Shown: in pieces, positions 35,231-44,203 of the stretch | How the letters are laid out: each line of letters opens with the position of its first letter | Position numbering within the stretch: the stretch's first letter is position 1 | Source of the DNA: Flammeovirgaceae bacterium UBA5585 | Lineage (GTDB): Bacteria; Bacteroidota; Bacteroidia; Cytophagales; Cyclobacteriaceae | NCBI GenBank assembly: GCA_002425185.1 | Contig: DILT01000015.1 | Coordinates: 1-64,000 of the forward strand | Length of the DNA stretch: 64,000 nt | Reading direction: 5' to 3' | Position numbers and translations under genes: made by a program | Notes under the pieces: generated by a model | The model's input: only the letters and a program-made list of their open reading frames with translations | The model's database searches: none | What the model was told of the DNA's origin: nothing

Positions 35231-35853
35231 AAATGATTCAATTAACAAACAAAACCATTTTTGCCATTGCTCCCCATGTGGATGATGTAGAACTAGGGGC
35301 CGGTGGCACCATTTACCAATTGGGCAAAACTAATCGTGTCTTTTACATCGGGTTATCGCTTCCTCCACTGGTTAACAACGATACCCTACTAAGTGAATTC
35401 CATAACAGCGCAGCTATATTGGGCATTAAACCCGATCATGTCATTCTAAAATCATACGATCCGCGCAACTTGTTTGATGTGCGCATGGAAATACTCCAGT
35501 TTTTCTATGACCTTAATAAGCAATACAAGCCCGATTTGGTTTTCATCCCGAATAGCAAGGATATTCATCAATCGCACGAAGTGGTATTTGCTGAAGGTAG
35601 GCGGGCGTTTAAGTATTCTTCCATATTAGGTTATGAGTTGCCTTGGAACAGCTTCGACTTTAAAATGGATTTATTTATCGAACTAAGTAAAGAATCTGTT
35701 GATGCAAAGGTGAAGGCAATAAATGCATATGAAACACAGAAGAGCCGCATGTTTTTCTCCAATGATATCGTGGGGGATTTGGCACGTGTTCGTGGCAAGC
35801 AAATCGGTAAAGAGTATGCCGAGTGTTTCGAGGTAATCCGGATGATTTTATGA
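35227..35853 (+). CDS. PIG-L family N-deacetylase
   Basis: A 208-residue zinc hydrolase. The metal motif is IAPHVDDVELGAGGT (H-x-D-D), with a second histidine block FIPNSKDIHQSHEVVF. Family members remove N-acetyl groups from GlcNAc-linked substrates. The 4-base overlaps with the GNAT gene before it and the WbqC-like gene behind it suggest that the three act on one sugar: deacetylate, then re-acylate or otherwise modify the freed amine. Confidence 0.9.
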   Translation: MKMIQLTNKTIFAIAPHVDDVELGAGGTIYQLGKTNRVFYIGLSLPPLVNNDTLLSEFHNSAAILGIKPDHVILKSYDPRNLFDVRMEILQFFYDLNKQYKPDLVFIPNSKDIHQSHEVVFAEGRRAFKYSSILGYELPWNSFDFKMDLFIELSKESVDAKVKAINAYETQKSRMFFSNDIVGDLARVRGKQIGKEYAECFEVIRMIL

Positions 35854-36557
35854 TTGTAAGCATCCACCAGCCACATTTTTTACCATGGTTGGGTTATTTC
35901 AATAAGGTATGGAACAGTGATGTTTTTGTGTGGCTGCACAACGTACAGTACCGTAAAAACTATTTTCAAAGTCGCACCAGACTTAAAAACCCCCATACGC
36001 TCCAGGAATTTTGGTTAACGGTGCCTGTGCGGGCCTCGTTGGGGATGGCTATCGATGAAGTGGTGGAAGTAAACGATCGTTGGCGTAAGCCCATGGCAAA
36101 AACGCTGGAACAGTTTTATAAGAAAACCCCTTACTTTCAGGAGTTGGGGCTGGAGTTGATCAACCTGGTACATACCTGCGATGCGAACCTGGACAAACTG
36201 AATTATCAGTTTTTTTTGTTGATTTTGGATAAGTTAAATTTTCCGGGCAAGATAGTCCGTGTAGAAGAATTGTTGCCCGTAAGCGAAGAGCCCAATCAAC
36301 GGCTGATTGACATTTGCGAAAAAATTGGTGCAACGCGCTACATCGCAGGCAAGGGCGGAAAGAATTATGTAAATGCGCAACAATGGAACAAGGCGGGTAT
36401 AGAGGTAATCTGGCAGGATTTTCAACCGGCACAGGTACGTTATCCGCAGCAAGGCAATAATTTTATTCCGGGGTTGTCGGTTATCGACTGCCTTTTTAAT
36501 ACAGGCATTGATGAAACCCGCAGGTTGATTGAGGCAGCATGGCAAGTGAAGAGGTAA
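35850..36557 (+). CDS. WbqC-like family protein
   Basis: About 235 residues from ATG 35850. The N-terminus MIVSIHQPHFLPWLGYFNKV and the following VWLHNVQYRKNYFQSRTRLK match the WbqC family, found in O-antigen and capsule loci and thought to take part in amino-sugar acylation. YIAGKGGKNYVNAQQW and FIPGLSVIDCLFNTG complete the family pattern. Catalytic chemistry is not established to my knowledge. The ATG overlaps the PIG-L stop (ATGA). Confidence 0.85.
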   Translation: MIVSIHQPHFLPWLGYFNKVWNSDVFVWLHNVQYRKNYFQSRTRLKNPHTLQEFWLTVPVRASLGMAIDEVVEVNDRWRKPMAKTLEQFYKKTPYFQELGLELINLVHTCDANLDKLNYQFFLLILDKLNFPGKIVRVEELLPVSEEPNQRLIDICEKIGATRYIAGKGGKNYVNAQQWNKAGIEVIWQDFQPAQVRYPQQGNNFIPGLSVIDCLFNTGIDETRRLIEAAWQVKR

Positions 36558-37720
36558 GCAATCGGGTGTTCAAGATCCGGTTGGGCACAATTACGCAAAC
36601 CAATCATTGGATCAAATCCGGAGGAGAGATAATCGCGTATGAACCGTACGTTCGTGAAATGCGCATTTGGTCTGATCTTTTTCATGAGGTTGAGATTTTT
36701 ACACCCCTAACGACATCACCCCAAAAGGGAAGTCTATGCACGTATGACCGCCCGAATATTTTTTTCCGATTTGTGTGGTACAATACTCATATTTTCCGGT
36801 GGGGTTTTCTGGTGCGCTTTTTTCAATTACCGGTCGTATTTTTTCAAATGGCGGCTTTCATCTGGCGCCACGACTTTTTGCTCATTCGGAGCCCGGGGCA
36901 TTTTTCTTTCATGGCTCATGTATTAGTGGTTTTATTTCGGAAAAAAAGTATCACCAAGTTTGCTGGGTATTTTGGCTATTTTAAAGGTGAGCGAATTCCC
37001 TCCATAGTTGAGCGTTTCTTTATGCGTCATTTTCTGGGAAGGAAAAACGTGGTGTTGGTATATGGCAAAAGCATAAAACCAAACTTTATCAGTTACTTTC
37101 CTTTATTGCTTTCTAAAAGCGAAATAAAGCAACTTGAAAGGTTGGAAGTTAAACGCCAGGAGCCGGATATTTTCAGATTTTATTCGCTGGGCAGACTGAC
37201 TAAAGTAAAGGGATATGATTTAGCCATTCAAGGTTTAGGTGAGTTATATAGTCAAAACCCTGCCGTAAAGTGGCACTATCACCTGATTGGTGATGGTCCA
37301 GAGCTTGGGGCTCTAAAAACACTAGCTGCCAGTTTAAATATAGTCGATCGAATTACATTTGAAGGAAGACAACCCTATCTGAATGCCATGCAAATGATAA
37401 AGCTGGCTGATGCGGTGCTTATGCCTGGAGTAATGGAAGGTTGGCCGAAAGTTGTAGTAGAAGCTTGGGTTGCGGGTACTATCCCGATCTGTGCCAACGC
37501 AGGTTTACTTCCTGAAGTGATCCGGCCTTCAGAGAATGGATTTTTATTTGATCCTAATCCAGTTTCTTTTGCAGAAACCTGTCAACGACTTTTTGTGCTT
37601 GATCAAGAAGAACGAGAACGTATAGTCAATAATGGTAGATTATATGCTCAAAAACTTAGTGCTGATGCATTTAAAGAAGGTGTTCAGGACCTTTGTAAAC
37701 AAAAGTTTGAATTAGTCTGA
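36539..37720 (+). CDS. Family 4 glycosyltransferase
   Basis: A 393-residue GT-B enzyme. The acceptor half opens with KIRLGTITQTNHWIKSGGEI; the donor half has YSLGRLTKVKGYDLAIQGL, YHLIGDGPELGALKTL and AVLMPGVMEGWPKVVVEAWVAG with the two conserved glutamates. ATG 36539 overlaps the WbqC-like gene by 19 bases; GTG 36566 is an alternative start that removes the overlap. Confidence 0.88.
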   Translation: MASEEVSNRVFKIRLGTITQTNHWIKSGGEIIAYEPYVREMRIWSDLFHEVEIFTPLTTSPQKGSLCTYDRPNIFFRFVWYNTHIFRWGFLVRFFQLPVVFFQMAAFIWRHDFLLIRSPGHFSFMAHVLVVLFRKKSITKFAGYFGYFKGERIPSIVERFFMRHFLGRKNVVLVYGKSIKPNFISYFPLLLSKSEIKQLERLEVKRQEPDIFRFYSLGRLTKVKGYDLAIQGLGELYSQNPAVKWHYHLIGDGPELGALKTLAASLNIVDRITFEGRQPYLNAMQMIKLADAVLMPGVMEGWPKVVVEAWVAGTIPICANAGLLPEVIRPSENGFLFDPNPVSFAETCQRLFVLDQEERERIVNNGRLYAQKLSADAFKEGVQDLCKQKFELV

Positions 37721-37730
37721 TTAGCACGTT

Positions 37731-39056
37731 TTGAAAAAACACTTCACACTAACCTTAATTCACATTGTGCTGGGGTTTGTTATAGCAACTTACCGTGATC
37801 TTTCTTTTCCATTTGGTTTAGTGATTATCACGACCGCAACAGTGCATATTCTTTATTCCCGTAATAAGAACAATGAGGCAGCTTACTGGGCGGCTTATGT
37901 AGTAGGGTTGGAAATTTTATTGCGGATGACAGGCGGCTTTTTAGTGTATGAAGCCGGTAAGTATTCTGTTGTATTTTTGCTCGTTGTAGGTTTATTGGTT
38001 GAGCGCACACCACGCCCTCAGCCCTTGCCAATTTTGCTCTACGGCTTTTTATTACTGCCCTCTTTTGCTGTGGTTGATTTCCCAGACTTTTTGCATTTCC
38101 GAAAAGATGTCTCGTTTAACTTATCCGGTCCGCTTTCGCTGCTTATTTCTACATTTTACTTCTACAAACGATTCCAAAACATAGATTCCTTTGTTTCTAT
38201 TTTACGAGTAATGGCTTTGCCCTTGGTCAGTGTAATTGTTTACCTGATGCTGGTTACACCCGATCTTTCTGAAATAGAATACGGAACACAATCAAACTTT
38301 AAAGCCAGTGCAGGCTTTGGGCCGAATCAGATTTCAATAATAATGGGCTTAGGAATATTGATTGCTGGTTTAGCCTTATACTATGGCAAAACAGTTACAG
38401 GTTTTTTTGTAAGTGATCTGCTTTTCTTAGTACTTCTAATAATACGTGGTTTGGCTACCTTTTCACGCGGTGGTATGATAGGGGGCGTAGCGTCTTTAGG
38501 AATTCTTTTTCTTTTAAGTTTTCTGTTCACCAATAAAGTCATATCATGGCCTAAAGCGTTAGCGTATGGTTTAGGCGGCTTTATGGTAGTTCTCGTTTCC
38601 TGGAATTACGTAAACGAGATTTCTGAAAACAGACTTCAATACCGATACCAAGGGATAAATTACCGTACAGGCCAGGCTAAGGAGATTACTTCAGGTCGAT
38701 TATTAATTCTTGAACATGAGCTTAACCTGTTTTATGAAAATCCGGTAATGGGCATTGGCCCTGGTATGGTGCGTGAGATTGCGTTAAGGGGAAATTTTGT
38801 AGCGAATACGCATTCGGAATATTCCAGAACATTAGCTGAGCATGGCCTATTCGGTGTCGCGGCTCTGCTTATCCTTGTCATTTTTCCGATCCGATACGTT
38901 CTAGGGCAAAATAAGGATTTATACCCCATACGGTTTGCAATACTTTTTCTCGTCTTCTTTACCATGTTTCATTCGGCAATGCGGCTGGCCATGCCTGGTT
39001 TCTTGTATGGTCTTATTTTTTTTCTTCCCTCCGTTAGCCCACGGCCAAAGGCATGA
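37731..39056 (+). CDS. Wzy/WaaL-type O-antigen polymerase or ligase
   Basis: A 441-residue membrane protein from TTG 37731 with about eleven hydrophobic segments. A large periplasmic loop lies at about 300-360. Within it, ENPVMGIGPGMVRE and NTHSEYSRTLAEHGLFGV are the Wzy_C signature with the conserved histidine. It either polymerises repeat units or ligates the finished glycan to a lipid or protein acceptor; sequence alone does not decide. No Wzx flippase is recognisable in the cluster. Confidence 0.85.
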   Translation: MKKHFTLTLIHIVLGFVIATYRDLSFPFGLVIITTATVHILYSRNKNNEAAYWAAYVVGLEILLRMTGGFLVYEAGKYSVVFLLVVGLLVERTPRPQPLPILLYGFLLLPSFAVVDFPDFLHFRKDVSFNLSGPLSLLISTFYFYKRFQNIDSFVSILRVMALPLVSVIVYLMLVTPDLSEIEYGTQSNFKASAGFGPNQISIIMGLGILIAGLALYYGKTVTGFFVSDLLFLVLLIIRGLATFSRGGMIGGVASLGILFLLSFLFTNKVISWPKALAYGLGGFMVVLVSWNYVNEISENRLQYRYQGINYRTGQAKEITSGRLLILEHELNLFYENPVMGIGPGMVREIALRGNFVANTHSEYSRTLAEHGLFGVAALLILVIFPIRYVLGQNKDLYPIRFAILFLVFFTMFHSAMRLAMPGFLYGLIFFLPSVSPRPKA

Positions 39057-40024
39057 ACGTATTGATGATCACTACCGAGTGGCCAACACCTGATCAGCCG
39101 CATCGGGTTCCGTTTCTTACCCGGCAGGTTGAGTTACTTAAATCGGGAGGCATTAACATACATGTATTTCATTTTGAAGGAAAAAAGGATCCTATTAATT
39201 ACCTGAAGGCATACCAGAAAGTGCGTGCCCTTATTAAAACCGGCAACTTCAATATTGTTCATGCACAATGGGGTCAAAGTGCTTTGCCCGCTTTAGGTTC
39301 AGGTTTACCGATGGTCGTCACATTTAGGGGTAGTGATTTGTTTGGGATAGCTAATACTGATGGCTCTTATTCATGGAAAGGAAAAATACTTCAGGTAATA
39401 AGTCGTGGGGTGGCACGAAACGCTGATCACATTATTCTGGTCTCAGAAAAAATGCGCTCTAAATTACCGGTCTTGACTGGAAAAGAAATCAGTATCATCC
39501 CCTCGGGGATAAATTTGAGTTTGTTTCAACCTATGGCTAAAGTTGACTGTCGGAAACAGTTGGGTTTAGCCGAGGATAAAAAATTGGTTTTGTTTGGCGG
39601 TGATCCTGATCGCACTGATAAACGCTTTTATTTAGCGAATGAGGCTTTAAATCTTGTGAAGGAGAATCTCAATGTGGACTTTCTTAAGGTAAAATCAGTA
39701 CCTCAAAGTCAAATGCCCATCTATCTCAATGCTGCCGATGTTGTTTTGCTTACATCAAAGCATGAAGGCTCGCCTAATATTGTAAAAGAGGCTTTAGCCT
39801 GCAACCGACCTGTTGTTTCTGTGGATGTAGGTGATGTAAGTGAACGATTAGCGAATCTTTCAGGGTGTTGGGTGGTAGTTGATTCGCCACTGGCTATTGC
39901 AGAGTCATTAACTAAAGTTTTAAATTCAACTGAATCTTATGACTATAGGAATGCCGTTCTTCCTTTGGATGAGAATATTGTCACGGATAGGATTATAGAA
40001 ATTTACAACGGGATGAGCACATGA
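39053..40024 (+). CDS. Family 4 glycosyltransferase
   Basis: A 323-residue GT-B enzyme: MNVLMITTEWPTPDQPHRVPF opening (in parts), FNIVHAQWGQSALPAL, MVVTFRGSDLFG, ISIIPSGINLSLFQPM and VVLLTSKHEGSPNIVKEALAC (E-x7-E). It is slightly short for GT4. Both junctions are ATGA overlaps, so translation is coupled to the Wzy/WaaL-like gene and to the next transferase. Confidence 0.9.
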   Translation: MNVLMITTEWPTPDQPHRVPFLTRQVELLKSGGINIHVFHFEGKKDPINYLKAYQKVRALIKTGNFNIVHAQWGQSALPALGSGLPMVVTFRGSDLFGIANTDGSYSWKGKILQVISRGVARNADHIILVSEKMRSKLPVLTGKEISIIPSGINLSLFQPMAKVDCRKQLGLAEDKKLVLFGGDPDRTDKRFYLANEALNLVKENLNVDFLKVKSVPQSQMPIYLNAADVVLLTSKHEGSPNIVKEALACNRPVVSVDVGDVSERLANLSGCWVVVDSPLAIAESLTKVLNSTESYDYRNAVLPLDENIVTDRIIEIYNGMST

Positions 40025-40959
40025 TCAGTATAGTTTGCCCGGTTTACAATGAGGAGAAATACATTGGGAAACTTCTTGACTTTTATGAGAAAATTGAGCC
40101 TCAGGAGAAGGAGTTGTTTGTTATTGACGGCCTATCAACCGACCGGACTCGTGATATAGTTTTGCGCTATGCTTCCCAAAATCCGAATATATATCTGTTG
40201 GATAACGAACATCGGTTTGTTCCTTTTGCATTGAATCTGGCTATTCAAAGATGCAAAAGCGACATCATCGTACGATGGGATGCTCACACACAATATTCAG
40301 CGGATTACTTGTTGCAGATATTGGATGTTTTTGAAATTACCAATGCTGATATTGTAGGAGGGCCTATGCGGGCAGTTGGTGAGTCGGCCTTTCAGCGCGC
40401 TGTAGCGTATGCTACCTCAACACCTTTTGGTGTGGGGAATAGTCAATTTCACTATGAAGATTATAAAGGTTATACTGATAGCGTATATTTAGGTGCCTGG
40501 AAGAAAGCGGTGTTTGAGAAGATCGGTTTATTTGATGAGCAAATGTTACGCAATCAGGATGATGAATTTCATTACAGGGCAAAAAGTGTCGGGTTTAAGA
40601 TTTTTCAAGACCCCGCAATAAAATCCTATTATTTTCCTCGCGATAATATCAAATCTTTATGCATTCAATATTTCGGCTACGGTCTTTTTAAACCATTGGT
40701 TTTGAAAAAGATTAGATCAGAGTGGAAAGTTCGTCACTTTGTTCCCATGTTCTTTGTCTGTTATTTGACATTGCTTCCAGTTTTAGTTTGGTTCCATACT
40801 ATTAGTTTTATACCGTTGTTTTTTTACTTTTTGTTAGCAACTATTTTTTCAGCTAAAGCAAAAGGCGGCTTGAAGGGTAAACTTTGTGCACTATTGGTGT
40901 ACCCATCAATCCATATTGCCTATGGTGTCGGATTTTGTAGAGGGTTGTTAAAGATTTAA
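40021..40959 (+). CDS. Family 2 glycosyltransferase with C-terminal membrane segments (ExoA-like)
   Basis: A 312-residue GT-A enzyme. ISIVCPVYNEEKYIGKLLDF, LFVIDGLSTDRT, IIVRWDAHTQYSADYL (D-A-H in place of D-x-D, as in ExoA-type succinoglycan transferases) and RNQDDEFHYRAKSVG are visible. Residues about 240-312 contain two to three hydrophobic segments, which should hold it at the inner membrane. Confidence 0.88.
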   Translation: MISIVCPVYNEEKYIGKLLDFYEKIEPQEKELFVIDGLSTDRTRDIVLRYASQNPNIYLLDNEHRFVPFALNLAIQRCKSDIIVRWDAHTQYSADYLLQILDVFEITNADIVGGPMRAVGESAFQRAVAYATSTPFGVGNSQFHYEDYKGYTDSVYLGAWKKAVFEKIGLFDEQMLRNQDDEFHYRAKSVGFKIFQDPAIKSYYFPRDNIKSLCIQYFGYGLFKPLVLKKIRSEWKVRHFVPMFFVCYLTLLPVLVWFHTISFIPLFFYFLLATIFSAKAKGGLKGKLCALLVYPSIHIAYGVGFCRGLLKI

Positions 40960-40963
40960 TCGG

Positions 40964-41812
40964 ATGCACCATAAACTCAGGACTGGAATTTTTAAGGCGC
41001 TGGAACTTCTGCCTCGTAAATTTGGGGATGAGTTGTATCATCAACTTCAGCGTATCAATGAGAAGTCCATCCAAGAGGAGTATAATTTTCAAAAAAGTAC
41101 AATACTCCGATTTGCTGAAATTCTGAATTCAACGAATATTAGCTTTTCACAAAGAAGAGTAGTTGAAATCGGTTCGGGGTGGTTGCCGATACTTCCATAC
41201 GAGTTGATTTTCAGCTACCAAGCAAGTGAAGTCCTTACCTTTGATATCAATCAACATTACTTTGCTAATAGAATAGCTGACTTTAATAAATTCTATAAAC
41301 ATCAGTTTAATGTTACGCTGACATCAACTTTACCAAAAGAGGTTAAATACTTTCCGCGCACCAATATACTTGATTCAGCGATTCATTCGGGAACTGTGGG
41401 CGCTATGGTTACCCGTAATGTATTGGAACATATTTCACCAGATGATTTGTACAGCATTCATCAACAGGCAAATTCCTATCTGAAAGATGATGGGTTTATT
41501 ATTCATCAAATTTCACCGAGCGATCATCGGGCCTATTCGGATCAATCCTTATCGCTTTGGGATTTTCTTCGATACTCACAGCGTGAATGGGATCGTATTC
41601 AAACACGTTTTGATTATCATAACCGCTGGCGTTTACCTCAGTATATTGAGATGTTCAAGGCATGTGGTTTTGAAATAGTATTCTTGTCATACAAATCTGC
41701 AAAGAAGGGTCAACGTTTGCCAGCTAAAATTCATGCTGACTTTGAGAAATACACGACTGAAGAGTATACAGCAGGAAGCATAATAGTAATTCTTAAATTA
41801 AAGCAAAAGTGA
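40964..41812 (+). CDS. Class I SAM-dependent methyltransferase
   Basis: A 282-residue protein. RVVEIGSGWLPILPYELIF is motif I, EVLTFDINQHY motif II, and GAMVTRNVLEHISPDDLYSIHQQ the motif IV-type block with the LEHI sequence. It probably methylates a sugar of the repeat unit; substrate not evident. Its TGA overlaps the GTG of the next gene (GTGA). The composition is AT-rich relative to the following aminotransferase gene. Confidence 0.82.
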   Translation: MHHKLRTGIFKALELLPRKFGDELYHQLQRINEKSIQEEYNFQKSTILRFAEILNSTNISFSQRRVVEIGSGWLPILPYELIFSYQASEVLTFDINQHYFANRIADFNKFYKHQFNVTLTSTLPKEVKYFPRTNILDSAIHSGTVGAMVTRNVLEHISPDDLYSIHQQANSYLKDDGFIIHQISPSDHRAYSDQSLSLWDFLRYSQREWDRIQTRFDYHNRWRLPQYIEMFKACGFEIVFLSYKSAKKGQRLPAKIHADFEKYTTEEYTAGSIIVILKLKQK

Positions 41813-43026
41813 AAATCCCCTTCTCACCACCCTACATCGATGACGACATTAAACGCGAAGTGCTGGACACGCTGGAGTCCGGATGGATTACCTCCGGCCC
41901 AAAGGTGTTGGCACTGGAAAAGTTAGTAGCGGAGAAGACAGGCATTACACACGTAGCATGCTGTAATTCGGCTACATCGGGGTTAATGTTGTTGTTGCAC
42001 TGGTATGGCGTAACCCGCGGGGATGAAGTGATTATACCAGCCTACACGTATGCTGCAACAGCATTGGTAGTAATGCACCTTGGCGCTACACCGGTAATGG
42101 TAGACAGTGGTCGTGATTTTAATATAGATATTGATAAGGTGGCCGAAAAGATCACGTCACGCACCAAGGCGATTATTCCGGTCGACATTGCAGGGTGGCC
42201 ATGTGATTATAATAAGCTATTTGATTTAGTCAATTCCACTAAGGTCATTAAAACGTTTAACCCGCAAACTGAAAATCAGCACAAACTGGGTCGCATTATG
42301 GTGCTGAGTGATGTGGCTCACTCGCTGGGCGCAACCTATTCAGACAAACCCATCGGCAATTGGGGCGATTTTTCTGTGTTTTCCTTTCATGCCGTTAAAA
42401 ATGTTACCACTGCGGAGGGTGGGGCAATGTGTATTAATCTTCCAAGCAAGGAGTTTAATCATGCGGAAGTGTACCGTACATTGAAATTGTGGTCGCTAAA
42501 CGGACAAACCAAAGACGCATTGGCTAAGACGAATGGAGCAGGGTGGAAGTATGATATAGTCTACCCGGGTTTTAAAATGAATATGCCTGATGTATGCGCA
42601 GCAATTGGTCTGGCGCAATTGCGGAAATACGATACCGTATTGTTGCCCGAGCGGAGGCGTGTAGCACAGACGTACCGCAATGCCTTTGCACAATTTGACT
42701 GGGCAATTCTACCACCTATGAAAGATGCTACTGGCGAATCGTCTTATCACTTGTTCGCGTTGCGCATACGGGGTATAAACGAATTACAACGCGATCGGAT
42801 GATTGAAAAAATCTCCGAAGAAGGCGTGTCTGTCAATGTGCACTTTCAACCTTTGCCATTACTTACAGTTTTTAAAGAACGGGGTTACACTATTCAAGAC
42901 TATCCAACAGCATACAATTGCTATGCAAGTGAGATTTCGCTACCCATCTATCCCGAACTTGATATGGAAAAAATTGAATATATCATTAAAGTAGTTGTTA
43001 AGGCATATGAAAGCACAACAACCTGA
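41809..43026 (+). CDS. DegT/DnrJ/EryC1 family sugar aminotransferase
   Basis: A 405-residue PLP enzyme from GTG 41809. PFSPPYIDDDIKREVLDTL opening, GWITSGPKVLALE, IIPAYTYAATA, the Asp168 in LSDVAHSLGA that contacts the PLP nitrogen, and the Schiff-base lysine Lys197 in FSFHAVKNVTTAEGG. These enzymes transaminate keto sugars made by 4,6-dehydratases. Together with the PglF-like dehydratase and the PglD-like acyltransferase it fits a diamino- or amino-deoxy-sugar pathway. It is one of two in the window; which one works on which sugar is open. Confidence 0.92.
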   Translation: MKIPFSPPYIDDDIKREVLDTLESGWITSGPKVLALEKLVAEKTGITHVACCNSATSGLMLLLHWYGVTRGDEVIIPAYTYAATALVVMHLGATPVMVDSGRDFNIDIDKVAEKITSRTKAIIPVDIAGWPCDYNKLFDLVNSTKVIKTFNPQTENQHKLGRIMVLSDVAHSLGATYSDKPIGNWGDFSVFSFHAVKNVTTAEGGAMCINLPSKEFNHAEVYRTLKLWSLNGQTKDALAKTNGAGWKYDIVYPGFKMNMPDVCAAIGLAQLRKYDTVLLPERRRVAQTYRNAFAQFDWAILPPMKDATGESSYHLFALRIRGINELQRDRMIEKISEEGVSVNVHFQPLPLLTVFKERGYTIQDYPTAYNCYASEISLPIYPELDMEKIEYIIKVVVKAYESTTT

Positions 43027-43028
43027 TT

Positions 43029-43622
43029 ATGCCTAAGCGGTTATTTGACCTGATTGTTTCCACTGTGGGGCTGCTGATACTGGCTCCATTTTTTTTATTG
43101 ATTGGTCTGATTATTAAACTTACTTCCGCAGGTCCTGTATTCTACTTGCAGCAACGTGTTGGTAAAGATGGCGTGTTGTTCAGACTTTTTAAATTCAGAA
43201 CCATGCGCATCAACGCTGATAAGGCAGCCGCGATAACCATAGGCGAGCGTGATTCGCGCATTACATCCGTGGGATATTGGCTCCGAAAATTTAAAATTGA
43301 TGAATTACCTCAACTGATTAATGTGTGGAAGGGAGAGATGAGCTTGGTGGGTCCTCGTCCGGAAGTGAAAAAGTTCGTGGATTTATATTCCGATCAGCAA
43401 CGTGAAGTGTTAACGGCTAAACCCGGCATCACCGACTTTGCATCGATTGAGTTCCGGAATGAAAACAAATTATTGGAAGGAAAAGAAGATCCGATTGATT
43501 TTTACATCCGGGAGATTATGCCGGTTAAACTGGCACTCAACCTGAAGTATATACGAAGTCAGTCTTTTTGGCTGGACATTCGAATTATTTTTCAAACGGT
43601 ATTTTCAATTTTTAAGGGTTGA
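43029..43622 (+). CDS. Initiating sugar transferase (polyprenyl-phosphate hexose/HexNAc-1-P transferase)
   Basis: A 197-residue PglC-type monotopic phosphoglycosyl transferase. A hydrophobic re-entrant segment covers about 10-32. The catalytic part shows GPVFYLQQRVGKDGVLFRLF, KFRTMRINAD, LRKFKIDELPQLINVWKG (Asp-Glu catalytic dyad) and SLVGPRPEV. It would load the first sugar phosphate onto undecaprenyl phosphate. A second, divergent copy follows at once. Confidence 0.92.
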   Translation: MPKRLFDLIVSTVGLLILAPFFLLIGLIIKLTSAGPVFYLQQRVGKDGVLFRLFKFRTMRINADKAAAITIGERDSRITSVGYWLRKFKIDELPQLINVWKGEMSLVGPRPEVKKFVDLYSDQQREVLTAKPGITDFASIEFRNENKLLEGKEDPIDFYIREIMPVKLALNLKYIRSQSFWLDIRIIFQTVFSIFKG

Positions 43623-43627
43623 TAACA

Positions 43628-44203
43628 ATGTATAAGCAGTCTGTAAAGATCATTTTTGATAAAGTTGTGACTGTGTTACTACTCGTTTTAACAAGTTGGC
43701 TGATTATACTGATTTTAATGCTGTACCTGATTTCCTTTCAGTTTCCTGTTTTGTATAAATCGTTGAGGATTGGAAAAGCAGGTACTCCTTTTGTCATGTT
43801 CAAATTTCGAACACTCGAAACCAATGATAAACTTGCGTTGAATGACAGGCAATTCTGGCTTGGAAAATTCCTTCGTGCTACCAATCTTGACGAATTACCG
43901 CAATTTTGGAATGTGTTGAAAGGAGATATGTCGCTCATTGGTCCGCGACCCTTGCCGGTAGCGTATGCATCTTTATTATCGGAAGAGCAGAAACAACGTC
44001 ATCAGGTTTTGCCTGGCATTACGGGCCTGGCCCAGGTAAATGGAAAAAACAGTTTACCGTGGAAAAAGAAATTTAAGTATGATCTGAAGTATGTTCATGA
44101 AGTTTCCTTTTTATTGGATATACAGATACTTTTTAAAACCGTAGCTTTGATGGTATCAATGAAAAAGGACGTTTCGTTGAACGAAAAGCAATTTACCGGG
44201 TGA
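43628..44203 (+). CDS. Second initiating sugar transferase (PglC-like)
   Basis: About 191 residues from ATG 43628; TTG 43619, overlapping the previous stop, is possible. Membrane segment at about 15-37, then PFVMFKFRTLETND, LRATNLDELPQFWNVLKGD (Asp-Glu dyad), SLIGPRPLPVAYASLL and LPGITGLAQVNGKN. The last block is better preserved than in the first copy, whose equivalent reads KPGITDFASIEFRN. The two are probably not redundant: they may load different sugars or start different glycans. Confidence 0.9.
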   Translation: MYKQSVKIIFDKVVTVLLLVLTSWLIILILMLYLISFQFPVLYKSLRIGKAGTPFVMFKFRTLETNDKLALNDRQFWLGKFLRATNLDELPQFWNVLKGDMSLIGPRPLPVAYASLLSEEQKQRHQVLPGITGLAQVNGKNSLPWKKKFKYDLKYVHEVSFLLDIQILFKTVALMVSMKKDVSLNEKQFTG

